In this document: positions 1 through 8,072 of the stretch, one piece after another
Layout of the letters: each line of letters starts with the position of its first letter
How positions within the stretch are numbered: the first letter of the stretch is position 1
DNA from: an uncultured Lactobacillus sp.
Lineage (GTDB): Bacteria > Bacillota > Bacilli > Lactobacillales > Lactobacillaceae
Length of the DNA: 64,000 nucleotides
Assembly (NCBI GenBank): GCA_937874185.1
Contig: CALNAK010000035.1
Location: 72,611-136,610, forward strand
Reading direction: 5' to 3'
Made by a program: the position numbers and the translations under genes
Notes under the pieces: generated by a model
What the model saw: the letters and a program-made list of their open reading frames with translations, nothing else
The model's database searches: none
Told to the model about the DNA's origin: nothing

Positions 1-2660
1 ACAACAAATTTGCATGGATGGAGCGAAAAGCAAAGGGAAACATAAGACCTTGGAACTTCGACGATCTAGTGGATCGTGAAAAGTCATCCAATAAATTTAT
101 CAAACGAATGACAGGTACAGATACATTTTTAATTGGAGAACCTGTTTTACCAAAAAATAGTCTAATTTACCAAAAATATGAAGTATTAAACGAATTAAAC
201 AATATCAGAGTAATCACAAACGAATACGAGAATCCATTGGGTGAAAAATTAACTGTAGAAATAAAGCAACAAGCATATGATGAATTATTTAAAAAATATA
301 AAACAGTAAAAACAAAAACAATGATAGATTGGTTAAAATTTAAAGGTTTTTATGTTGCCCCAAGAATCTCTGGATTATCCCAACCTGATCAATTCAATTC
401 TAACTTAGATACATATATCGATATGAAGGGGATTTTTGAATCAAATTTTGTAGACAACCCAGACAACCTAAATCAACTAGAAGAATTAATTGAATGGCTA
501 ACTGTATTCGAAGACAAAAAAATTCTATCCGAAAAGTTGAATAACTCTTCATACAATTACACTGACAAACAAATCAATAAACTTAGCAATATACGATACA
601 AAGGATGGGGCAAATTATCTCTAGAGAGTCTAACTCAAATAAAAACAAACTCAAATTTGAAGGATGACAAATCCATTCTAGATTTAATGTGGGAAACAAA
701 AAATAACTTTATCCAAATTTTCCATAATAATAAATACGAATTTGAAAAGAAATTTGAAGATTATAATTTAGGTAAAAACAGTGAATTAGACACATCAGAG
801 CTGATTGATGATATTCATACCTCACCGGCTTTAAAACGTGGAATAAAACAATCATTACTTTTGGTTAATGAAATCGTTAAATTCATGGGACACAATCCAT
901 CACATATTTTTGTCGAAGTTACACGTGAAAGCAGTAAGAAAGAAATTACTGATTCAAGATACAAGCGTTTAACAAAAATATATTCAACATTAAAAAATAA
1001 ATCAAATGAAATTATTGATGATCAAAAGGAATATATTATTCCTAGCAAAAAATTAGAAAAAGAATTAGGAAAATATGGAACTCAGCTATCCAATGAAAAA
1101 TACATGCTCTACTTTTTACAAAATGGTCATTCTGTGTACTCTCCTAAATCATTTAACATCAATGATTTATCAAATTATGAAGTGGATCATATTATCCCTA
1201 GATCATATATTCCTGATAATTCATTAGAAAATAAAGCACTAGTTTTCAGTGGAGAGAATCAAAATAAATCAGACTCACTTTTACTAACTCAAGAGATAAT
1301 CAATAAAAATATTAATCGATGGCAATATATGCTTGACCATGGAATGATGGGCCCTAAGAAATTTAAAAACTTAACAAGGACTAAAATAACTGAAAATGAT
1401 CAAAAAGGATTCATAAATCGACAATTAGTACAAACATCGCAAATCATTAAACAAGTAATAAATATTTTAAATTTACAATTTAAAGATTCTGAAACCATTT
1501 GTTTACAGTCTAAGGCAAATTTATCGACCTCTCTAAGAGCTGCATTCAGTGGCGAGAAAAAAGACTTCCATTTCAAACATCCAGAGTTTGTTAAAAACCG
1601 TGACGTCAATGATCTTCATCATGCTCAGGATGCGTACTTGGCTTGCCTACTTGGAATATATTGCCTACATGAATTTCCAACTGACGAAATGTTACTAGTC
1701 CAAAAGAAATATAAAGAGTTCTTTTCAAAAACAAAAGAATCGTTCAGAAAAAACGGAAAATTACCAGATAGTGATGCAAATGGATTTATTATCAGCCCAA
1801 TGATAAAGGGAACTAAACATTTCACTAGGGATGATTTTAAAAAAGTAAGTAATATTTTTAAATATAAACAGTGCAATATAACTAATAAACCTACCTTTGG
1901 TAAGGGACAATTTTATAAACAAACCATTTATTCTCCAAAAGAAAAAAAGAATCTAGTTCCCTTGAATGAAAGATTAGATTCAACTATCTATGGTGGCTAC
2001 ACAAATCAAGAAACTGCTTATACAGATATTATAAGAATTAATAAAAAATCATATAAGTTAATCAAAATTCCAATAGAAATAGCAAAAAAAATAAGTAAAA
2101 ATAAAATCAATCCACACGAATGGATACGTTCAAATGTGGAGCCTAAAAGACCTTTTGAAATCATAAAAGAAAGAGTTCCAAAAGGTCAACTAACGTATAG
2201 TAAAACAAATGGATATCTATCTATAGTATCAGGATCAGAAATAGAAAATGCACAGCAACTATTCCTTTCATACGAATCAATAGCACTTTTAACCATTTTA
2301 AAGAAATCAGATGCTATTAAGCATAATCAGATACTTGCTTTTTATGACAAAGATATATTAAATAATATATTCTTAGAAATATTAGGCAAAATGAAAAAGT
2401 TCTATCCATTTTATGATAATGAGAGAAAATTTCTAGAAAAATCATATGATTCCTTCAAAGATGCAATAATCGAAGATAAAATAAATACCTTATTCGAATT
2501 GCTAAAAATGTTACATGCCATTTCTGGTGACGCAACTTTTGAATTTAATAATATATCTAAAGATAGATTTGGAAGAAAAAGATCTATGAATATTAAAAAT
2601 ACTGATTTAATTTATAAATCTCCTACGGGATTATATGAATCAAAATTCCATATTGACTAA
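1..2660 (+). CDS. cas9: Cas9 endonuclease, type II-A, C-terminal ~885 residues (5' end outside window)
   Basis: RNA-guided DNA endonuclease that cuts invading DNA using crRNA:tracrRNA. The frame is open to the window edge (codons from base 3, reading NKFAWM), so the ATG at 18 is internal and roughly 445 N-terminal residues (RuvC-I, bridge helix, most of REC) lie upstream. Numbered from that ATG, RuvC-II is seen as IFVEVTRE with Glu300, the HNH motif as YEVDHIIPRSY with Asp390-His391, and RuvC-III as HHAQDAYL with His535 and Asp538. The C-terminus ends in the family-typical SPTGLYESKFHID. All catalytic residues visible in this part are present. It is followed by a tracrRNA gene on the other strand, then cas1, cas2 and csn2. 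I see no frameshift; the truncation is only the window boundary. Confidence 0.97.
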   Translation, partial: NKFAWMERKAKGNIRPWNFDDLVDREKSSNKFIKRMTGTDTFLIGEPVLPKNSLIYQKYEVLNELNNIRVITNEYENPLGEKLTVEIKQQAYDELFKKYKTVKTKTMIDWLKFKGFYVAPRISGLSQPDQFNSNLDTYIDMKGIFESNFVDNPDNLNQLEELIEWLTVFEDKKILSEKLNNSSYNYTDKQINKLSNIRYKGWGKLSLESLTQIKTNSNLKDDKSILDLMWETKNNFIQIFHNNKYEFEKKFEDYNLGKNSELDTSELIDDIHTSPALKRGIKQSLLLVNEIVKFMGHNPSHIFVEVTRESSKKEITDSRYKRLTKIYSTLKNKSNEIIDDQKEYIIPSKKLEKELGKYGTQLSNEKYMLYFLQNGHSVYSPKSFNINDLSNYEVDHIIPRSYIPDNSLENKALVFSGENQNKSDSLLLTQEIINKNINRWQYMLDHGMMGPKKFKNLTRTKITENDQKGFINRQLVQTSQIIKQVINILNLQFKDSETICLQSKANLSTSLRAAFSGEKKDFHFKHPEFVKNRDVNDLHHAQDAYLACLLGIYCLHEFPTDEMLLVQKKYKEFFSKTKESFRKNGKLPDSDANGFIISPMIKGTKHFTRDDFKKVSNIFKYKQCNITNKPTFGKGQFYKQTIYSPKEKKNLVPLNERLDSTIYGGYTNQETAYTDIIRINKKSYKLIKIPIEIAKKISKNKINPHEWIRSNVEPKRPFEIIKERVPKGQLTYSKTNGYLSIVSGSEIENAQQLFLSYESIALLTILKKSDAIKHNQILAFYDKDILNNIFLEILGKMKKFYPFYDNERKFLEKSYDSFKDAIIEDKINTLFELLKMLHAISGDATFEFNNISKDRFGRKRSMNIKNTDLIYKSPTGLYESKFHID

Positions 2661-2667
2661 AAAGGAT

Positions 2668-2770
2668 AAAAAAATAGCCCCCACGCGGGAGCTGGCCAAC
2701 ATTACATTGACTAATTAACAATAATGTTTATTTTAACTGTAAGTAAGTCATCTCAATTACTCACGAACCA
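2668..2770 (-). ncRNA. tracrRNA gene
   Basis: Minus-strand RNA between cas9 and cas1, about 100 nt. The plus-strand segment 2741-2769 matches the CRISPR repeat at 27 of 29 positions, so the minus transcript is an anti-repeat. After it comes ACAGTTAAAAT, whose TAAAAT pairs with the repeat's 5' GTTTTA. This gives the upper stem, bulge and lower stem known from Cas9 guide duplexes. A nexus-like hairpin (AACATTATTG against CAATGTAATGTT) follows. The RNA ends in an intrinsic terminator at 2676-2693 (AGCTCCC, loop GCGT, GGGGGCT) with seven T. The 5' end is set from a promoter at 2776-2804. The role (crRNA maturation and Cas9 loading) is family knowledge. Confidence 0.9.
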
Positions 2771-2775
2771 ATTTT

Positions 2776-2804
2776 AGTATATTTCATTTTTAAGGAAACT
2801 TCAA
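2776..2804 (-). promoter_or_regulatory. tracrRNA promoter
   Basis: On the minus strand, TTGAAG (2799-2804) and TATACT (2776-2781) are separated by exactly 17 bp. The predicted start near 2769 falls at the first base of the anti-repeat. The site lies in the 5' untranslated region of cas1, so tracrRNA and cas1 transcription diverge from nearly the same DNA. Confidence 0.75.
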
Positions 2805-2825
2805 TTAAATTTTAGGAGAATTGCT

Positions 2826-3701
2826 ATGGGCTGGGAAACTATCTACATTACTCAAAAATCGAAACTTTCTTACAAGGCTAATAATTTACTGATTCAAACT
2901 ACGATGGACGTCAAAACAATACCATTCCACCGAATCAACTGTATCATTGTGGCAACTACCCAATCGGTGATCACTGGTTATTTGATTTCCAAATTAATTG
3001 AACAAAATATTAAGGTTGTGTTCTGCTCTGAGAATCATAATCCTTGTGCGGAACTGACTGGATATTATTCCAATGTTAATAAGAATCAAAATATTGAAAA
3101 CCAAATATCTTGGCCAATTAATAAAAAGCAGGATTTGTGGACCCTAGTTGTTAAGAATAAAATTGAGAATCAAATAGTTGTTTTAGATAAATCTGATATT
3201 GATACAAAAGAAATCATTGATGAATATAATTCCATAATTGAAAACGATGAAACTAATCGTGAAGCTGTCATTGCCAAGAAGTATTTCCCTGCTTTATTTG
3301 GGGATGGTTTCACCCGTACTAACGAATCAACCCTCAGTATCATGCTAAATTATGGTTACACAATTTTACTTTCAGCTTCTAATCAAGAAATCGTCTCTCA
3401 AGGATATCTAACTCAACTGGGAATTCATCATCATAGTGTTAGAAACGACTTCAACCTTTCAAGTGATCTGATGGAACCCTTCCGCCAATTTGTTGATATG
3501 AAGGTCTTAGAACATAAAGACAATTACTTTGACGATTATGTAAAGCTAGAGTTAGTCGACGTTTTAAATCAAGAAATTATTTTTGATGAAAAAACTTATA
3601 TCCTAAAAAATGCTTTGTCCAAATACATTCATGATTGTTTTGAATTCCTAAATGGCAAACGAGATCAGATTGGAAAAGTTGGTATGAAAGATGAGGAATA
3701 G
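2826..3701 (+). CDS. cas1: CRISPR-associated endonuclease Cas1
   Basis: Metal-dependent integrase that, with Cas2, inserts new spacers next to the array leader. At 291 residues it has the usual type II length. Visible active-site candidates are Glu146 (NREAVIAKKYF), the histidines of LGIHHH at 201-203, and Glu217 (DLMEPFR), matching the Glu-His-Glu triad of the family. A ribosome binding site AGGAGA sits 6 nt before the ATG. It overlaps cas2 by 11 bp if cas2 starts at 3691, so cas1-cas2-csn2 look translationally coupled. The tracrRNA promoter lies within its 5' leader. Confidence 0.96.
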   Translation: MGWETIYITQKSKLSYKANNLLIQTTMDVKTIPFHRINCIIVATTQSVITGYLISKLIEQNIKVVFCSENHNPCAELTGYYSNVNKNQNIENQISWPINKKQDLWTLVVKNKIENQIVVLDKSDIDTKEIIDEYNSIIENDETNREAVIAKKYFPALFGDGFTRTNESTLSIMLNYGYTILLSASNQEIVSQGYLTQLGIHHHSVRNDFNLSSDLMEPFRQFVDMKVLEHKDNYFDDYVKLELVDVLNQEIIFDEKTYILKNALSKYIHDCFEFLNGKRDQIGKVGMKDEE

Positions 3702-4011
3702 AGTTATGAGATTAATTATAATGTTCGACCTTCCCACTTTAACTTCAGCCGATAGGAAAAACTATCGACAATTTAGAAAACACCTACTTCAAGATGGATT
3801 CTTAATGATGCAGGAATCAATTTACACCTGTATCCTAATCGACCGCCAATCCGCTAACTTGTTAGAAAGAAAGATTTCTATGTATTCACCCAACAAAGGA
3901 TTAGTTCAGTCAATGATTGTTACTGAGAAGCAGTTTGCTGCAATAAATTTTCTAACTGGAAAACAGAACAAATCGGTCGAGAATACTTTTGAAAGGTTGA
4001 CAGTAATATGA
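3691..4011 (+). CDS. cas2: CRISPR-associated protein Cas2
   Basis: Small ferredoxin-fold partner of Cas1 in spacer acquisition, 106 residues. The beta-strand with the conserved aspartate is seen as LIIMFDLPT (Asp13), followed by the DRKNYRQFRKHLL helix and VTEKQF near the end, all typical of type II Cas2. The start at 3691 gives MRNRVMRLIIMF, resembling the streptococcal N-terminus. ATG 3706 (MRLIIMF) is an alternative and has the better ribosome binding site (GAGG about 8 nt upstream). The stop overlaps the csn2 start as ATGA. Confidence 0.93.
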   Translation: MRNRVMRLIIMFDLPTLTSADRKNYRQFRKHLLQDGFLMMQESIYTCILIDRQSANLLERKISMYSPNKGLVQSMIVTEKQFAAINFLTGKQNKSVENTFERLTVI

Positions 4012-4712
4012 TTGGATCAATTACGATTTATCCATATGAACCCTTCCCTCTTGAATATGGTGTTACTTTATTCAATTTCCAAAATAAGTCTGAATACTCT
4101 CAATTAATTTTTAGATTAAACAAATTAAAAAAACACGATACCTTGACCGATGACAGTGACCGTATCATGCACCTATATACCAATCCAGACAATTTGATTG
4201 AAGAATATATAAAGGATGTCGCTTTTATCGGTGATTTAACAACTTTTGATATCAATTCAACTAGTAACTTGAAATACGTATTTCAAAAAATTGTTTCTGA
4301 TTCAACCATCATGAGAGACCAAATTGAAACAGTAAATAATCAACTGAATGATGTTGTTTTTGATGCTATAACAACATACGATTCTCAAATTAGTTTGGAT
4401 CCGTATTCTGATTTCGCAAAAATTTTAAAAGCTAAAGAAGTTCGTCTAGATGTTAGTAAATGGGGAAACTACTGTGATAAAATCATAGATGTAGTAAGTT
4501 TCTATAATGAATTTACTAACAAAAAATTACTTCTATTTCATAACTTGGAACGACTATTAAATTTAGATCAATTAAATGAATTGGATGACTATCTAAAATC
4601 CGTTGATTTAACCATTGTTTCCTTAGAATCATATCCTATGACGTTGAAAGAAGATGGCAATAATATCAAAGTTTATTCCATTGATGAAGACCACGTTAGG
4701 TTTGATTATTAG
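4008..4712 (+). CDS. csn2: Csn2, type II-A adaptation protein
   Basis: The 234-residue last gene of the cas operon. Csn2 is the hallmark of subtype II-A; it forms a tetrameric ring on DNA ends and is needed for spacer acquisition. The family has no short catalytic motif, so the call rests on length, on the 4-bp ATGA overlap with cas2, on position before the array, and on the overall pattern (N-terminal YPYEPFPLE strand, acidic helical middle, C-terminal LTIVSLE strand). Its stop codon is only 20 bp before the first repeat, so the array leader must overlap this coding sequence. Confidence 0.92.
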   Translation: MIGSITIYPYEPFPLEYGVTLFNFQNKSEYSQLIFRLNKLKKHDTLTDDSDRIMHLYTNPDNLIEEYIKDVAFIGDLTTFDINSTSNLKYVFQKIVSDSTIMRDQIETVNNQLNDVVFDAITTYDSQISLDPYSDFAKILKAKEVRLDVSKWGNYCDKIIDVVSFYNEFTNKKLLLFHNLERLLNLDQLNELDDYLKSVDLTIVSLESYPMTLKEDGNNIKVYSIDEDHVRFDY

Positions 4713-4732
4713 AGTTTGATTAAAAAACAACG
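4681..4732 (+). promoter_or_regulatory. CRISPR leader with possible array promoter inside csn2 3' end
   Basis: Only 20 bp separate csn2 from repeat 1. Within the csn2 end, TTGATG (4681-4686) and GATTAT (4704-4709) are spaced 17 bp and could start pre-crRNA. A 9-bp direct repeat GTTTGATTA occurs at 4700-4708 and 4714-4722, overlapping the csn2 stop. The last leader bases are AACAACG. The promoter match is moderate, and read-through from the cas operon is the alternative. Confidence 0.4.
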
Positions 4733-6154
4733 GTTTTAGAAGTAAGTCATCTCAATTACTTATGAACCTCGTGAATTAACTGATAGGACTGTTTCGACGT
4801 TTTAGAAGTAAGTCATCTCAATTACTTATGAACCCAGTTTCATTATAGCTTCGGCAGCCAACTTGTTTTAGAAGTAAGTCATCTCAATTACTTATGAACC
4901 ATCGTACCCAACTCTCTAGATTGTTCAGCAGTTTTAGAAGTAAGTCATCTCAATTACTTATGAACCAAGCCTTGAACATGTTCTCAACTTTTGGTGGTTT
5001 TAGAAGTAAGTCATCTCAATTACTTATGAACCGTACACGAACAATTAAAAGAGACAGACGGAGTTTTAGAAGTAAGTCATCTCAATTACTTATGAACCAA
5101 ATTACTACAATTAAAACAATCATTAAAAGTTTTAGAAGTAAGTCATCTCAATTACTTATGAACCGCCACCACTTGAAGTTTCCTGTGATAATGTGTTTTA
5201 GAAGTAAGTCATCTCAATTACTTATGAACCAAGTAATCACGTTGCAAGGTCAAAATAGTGGTTTTAGAAGTAAGTCATCTCAATTACTTATGAACCAATA
5301 AAATGGCAATGACAGAAGTAGTTCATGTTTTAGAAGTAAGTCATCTCAATTACTTATGAACCGTTACAGCCAAAAATGACAGTTAACATGAAGTTTTAGA
5401 AGTAAGTCATCTCAATTACTTATGAACCGTTGGTATTCCTGGTCAAGTTACTCACGCCGTTTTAGAAGTAAGTCATCTCAATTACTTATGAACCGAATCT
5501 GCATTGCTCGAGTTTTATTTGTTAGTTTTAGAAGTAAGTCATCTCAATTACTTATGAACCTTAACATTAGACGTTCATTCAAAAGCATGGGTTTTAGAAG
5601 TAAGTCATCTCAATTACTTATGAACCTAATGGTAAAAAGAAATCATTATCCAAAGGGTTTTAGAAGTAAGTCATCTCAATTACTTATGAACCACTAGATA
5701 TAACTAAGTTGAAACTAGAGATGTTTTAGAAGTAAGTCATCTCAATTACTTATGAACCACATGTTGGCAATGTTAGCACCAATATCCAGTTTTAGAAGTA
5801 AGTCATCTCAATTACTTATGAACCAAATCAAATTCAAGTGATTCCAATTTCAATGTTTTAGAAGTAAGTCATCTCAATTACTTATGAACCTAGTTCCACT
5901 AACTCCGACAGAATCGAGGCGTTTTAGAAGTAAGTCATCTCAATTACTTATGAACCTCAAGCGCACCTAATTTTCTTACTCTCGCAGTTTTAGAAGTAAG
6001 TCATCTCAATTACTTATGAACCAAAGCAATCGAAGACGTGATCCAATTTATCGTTTTAGAAGTAAGTCATCTCAATTACTTATGAACCTTGCTTGGTGAA
6101 GCTGGTGAATCACACGCTGTTTTAGAAGTAAGTCATCTCAATTATTTATGAAGA
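4733..6154 (+). CRISPR. Type II-A CRISPR array, 22 repeats, 21 spacers
   Basis: Repeats of 36 bp begin with GTTTTAGAAGTAAGTC and end with CAATTACTTATGAACC. They recur at 4733 plus multiples of 66 without exception, so every spacer is 30 bp. Repeats 1-21 look identical. Repeat 22 (6119-6154) differs at repeat positions 27, 35 and 36, marking the trailer end, so new spacers enter next to csn2. The GTTTTAGA start is typical of II-A and fits the tracrRNA anti-repeat at 2741-2769. No duplicate spacers were seen and I could not identify any target. ORFs running through the array are artefacts of the 66-bp period being divisible by three. Confidence 0.99.
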
Positions 6155-6164
6155 GGATCTCATT

Positions 6165-6320
6165 ATGAATCCAAAAAGGGTAAATATCTACACTAATATA
6201 ATTTGCACAATCGCCATACTTCTATCATTCTTCTTTTCTCAAAAAATATTATGGCCAGTATTTATCCTATGTGTGATTCTGGAAGTGGCCGCATATATCT
6301 TTAACAAACGTCAAATTTAA
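6165..6320 (+). CDS. Small two-helix membrane protein, 51 residues, directly after the array
   Basis: The ORF starts MNPKRVNIYTNII and ends VAAYIFNKRQI. Two hydrophobic segments (about residues 8-25 and 30-46) are split by SQKILWP. The ribosome binding site AGAGGA (6152-6157) is 7 nt before the ATG, and its first three bases are the last three bases of the decayed terminal repeat. I do not recognise the family. It has no obvious promoter of its own and could be translated from a transcript that passes through the array. It is shorter than usual ORF cut-offs, so it is easily missed. Function unknown. Confidence 0.55.
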   Translation: MNPKRVNIYTNIICTIAILLSFFFSQKILWPVFILCVILEVAAYIFNKRQI

Positions 6321-6377
6321 TTTTCCATAAAGATAACCGTTTTACAGCTCAACCCCACCTAAGAACCGCCAGCCATA

Positions 6378-6386
6378 TGTTATAAT
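6378..6386 (+). promoter_or_regulatory. Extended -10 promoter for the 183-residue membrane protein
   Basis: TGTTATAAT has a perfect -10 hexamer (6381-6386) with the TGN extension, 35 nt before the ATG at 6421. No convincing -35 is seen, as is common for extended -10 promoters. Confidence 0.5.
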
Positions 6387-6420
6387 CAGCCTAACTATTA
6401 CAGAAAATAGGGGCTTTATT

Positions 6421-6972
6421 ATGCATGGAAATTATCGGGAACCTATCAATAAAAAGTATTTGATTATCTCACTTATTGGTGTCGCAATTATTGCTATTAT
6501 CATGTCTGTTTTCACTTTAAGATCTCCCAGTAAAACGACGTCACATTCTACTTCTAACAAATCTAAAGTTGAATATACTGCTATCAAAAAGAACCTCGAC
6601 AAGAAGTTCAATGACAATGGTCGAATCGTAGAAATCAAAGAAGAACACGACATTAATGACAGCACCAGCAAGAAACCTCATACGGTAATCGTAATTAGAT
6701 TGATCGACAATCAAACTCAAAAATACTTGAAGACTACTTATGAGGCGGTTCAAAATAACACGGCTTCTGAAGACCAAAAGATGTATATCTACTCAATTCA
6801 GAAGATTGTTTCTGATCAAGCTAAGAAATTACACAACGATAACGACGTTATACAGTTTGTCTATAAGGATGGTAAGAAGTACGTCCCTGTTGCCAGTTCC
6901 CAGAAGAACAAGTTCCTCATAACTCCTGTAAAAATTCAAAATGATGATACTAAAAAAACAGCCGATTCTTAG
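6421..6972 (+). CDS. Membrane-anchored extracellular protein, unknown
   Basis: A 183-residue protein with a short N-terminal cytoplasmic stretch, one transmembrane helix (about residues 13-33, YLIISLIGVAIIAIIMSVF), a Ser/Thr/Lys linker (34-50) and a Lys/Asp-rich soluble domain outside. I cannot assign it to a named family. It stands alone between the CRISPR locus and a convergent gene. A ribosome binding site AGGGG lies 8 nt upstream of the ATG. The intrinsic terminator overlaps its stop codon. Confidence 0.75.
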   Translation: MHGNYREPINKKYLIISLIGVAIIAIIMSVFTLRSPSKTTSHSTSNKSKVEYTAIKKNLDKKFNDNGRIVEIKEEHDINDSTSKKPHTVIVIRLIDNQTQKYLKTTYEAVQNNTASEDQKMYIYSIQKIVSDQAKKLHNDNDVIQFVYKDGKKYVPVASSQKNKFLITPVKIQNDDTKKTADS

Positions 6973-6987
6973 GCTGTTTTTATTTTT
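6956..6987 (+). terminator. Intrinsic terminator overlapping a stop codon
   Basis: AAACAGCC and GGCTGTTT flank an 8-nt loop that contains the TAG stop of the upstream gene; T-rich tract follows. Confidence 0.8.
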
Positions 6988-7041
6988 GATTAATTGCTGC
7001 AATAGATAGCAGTTATTCTAATATTTATACATCATCAAATT

Positions 7042-7893
7042 TCACATAAATGGGTCATGGCTACCATAATAATACCCTTCGTCAAATCCAGAGTCGTAGT
7101 TATCGGTATCTTCGCCACTGTCACCGGGGAAGCTGCCTCCTGAGTGATTGCCCCAGAAATATGGGATGGAAATCAAGACAATCAAACCTATCGTTATAAA
7201 AATTATTGTGTAACCAATCCGGTCGACATCATCAAATGTTTGTGCCTTTAACTTGGTGTCACTCTCTGACACTCGTTGCATTCTTGGGGTCAATCTTTCA
7301 GCAACTCTTATAGCAGCGTTAATTTTGGATTCATCGGAACCAACTTTCATTTGGGCTTTTGTACCAAAGGTAGCTCGCCAAACCGCGAAGTCCGTTATAT
7401 AACGGTCCCCTCGTGTACTTGGATGAAAGTAAATTTGATTCTTCTCGAGATTAACAATTAAATAGTTGTTACTTCGATTCAATTTATTTTCGAATCTTTC
7501 ACTGGCGTATTCATCATAATCATCGTCATCAGGATCTTGTTTATCCTCTATATCATCAAGGGCAGAGTGAAAGTAATCTTCAGTTACAATACTGTCAGGT
7601 AAAGTAATTCCTTTTCTGTATTGTCCATCTGTGTAATAATCACCGACAACGCCAATATCCTTACTGATTACCACATATAGTTTTTGCGGATATATTCCGG
7701 TATCGATGCGTTTATTAATGGCATTAATTTTATCTACTTGGCCATTAGTAATATATTCTTCGTCCTCATAGACATAATCGCCAACGTTAGAACCGTCACC
7801 ATAATCTTCGGAGCTGGCTTGGACTATATTCAGTGATACTGACATCCCTAAAAACATAGTAAAGAATAATAACGCCATCCTAATTTTTTTCAT
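7042..7893 (-). CDS. Secreted/membrane TPM-domain-like protein
   Basis: 283 residues. It has a signal peptide (MKKIRMALLFFTMFLGMSV... to about residue 27), then an extracellular domain in which YITNGQVDKINAINKRID and KLYVVISKDIG recall the TPM (YgcG-like) fold. An acidic stretch DPDDDDYDEY lies near 125, a C-terminal transmembrane helix at about 226-247, and a Gly/Asp/Tyr-rich tail ends the protein. The TPM call is from pattern only. The ribosome binding site on the minus strand is AGGGGA, 6 nt before the ATG. It converges with the 183-residue protein gene. The Gly-rich tail resembles those of YgcG-type proteins, but this copy is weak evidence. Confidence 0.7.
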   Translation of the reverse strand: MKKIRMALLFFTMFLGMSVSLNIVQASSEDYGDGSNVGDYVYEDEEYITNGQVDKINAINKRIDTGIYPQKLYVVISKDIGVVGDYYTDGQYRKGITLPDSIVTEDYFHSALDDIEDKQDPDDDDYDEYASERFENKLNRSNNYLIVNLEKNQIYFHPSTRGDRYITDFAVWRATFGTKAQMKVGSDESKINAAIRVAERLTPRMQRVSESDTKLKAQTFDDVDRIGYTIIFITIGLIVLISIPYFWGNHSGGSFPGDSGEDTDNYDSGFDEGYYYGSHDPFM

Positions 7894-7998
7894 AATTTTC
7901 CCCTGAATTACTATCTAATTAAGACTTTATCACTAACGCCTGACTAGTAAAGAGTAAAAGAACAGGAAAAAATACGTTCAGTTTCCAAGCATTAACGT

Positions 7999-8039
7999 AA
8001 AAATTCCGATAACTCGATTTTGAGTTACCGGAATTTTTT
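7999..8039. terminator. Terminator hairpin, repeat family B copy 1
   Basis: AAAATTCCGATAACTC and GAGTTACCGGAATTTT form a long stem around GATTTT, with T tracts on both strands. It serves the minus-strand hydrolase gene that stops at 8073. The loop and following bases (GATCAAGCAAAGCGG) resemble the copy at 41187, so this is a recurring element. Confidence 0.75.
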
Positions 8040-8072
8040 GATCAAGCAAAGCGGAACTGTTTTTTTCCGCGT

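Noticed and set aside
18..2660. Cas9 seeming to start at ATG 18 (a short 880-residue Cas9)
   Set aside because: The frame is open upstream to the window edge and codes NKFAW, the residues that precede this Met in full-length Cas9; the short form is a window artefact.
5429..5458. Spacer 11 contains CAAGTTACTCACG, close to the anti-repeat locus sequence CAATTACTCACGAACC
   Set aside because: The match is short and gapped, so it is more likely chance than a self-targeting spacer against the tracrRNA gene.
4894..5697. Two long plus-strand ORFs in the array with a repeated FRSKSSQLLMN motif
   Set aside because: They are translations of the CRISPR repeat in a period divisible by three; no ribosome binding site and no conserved spacer-coded part.
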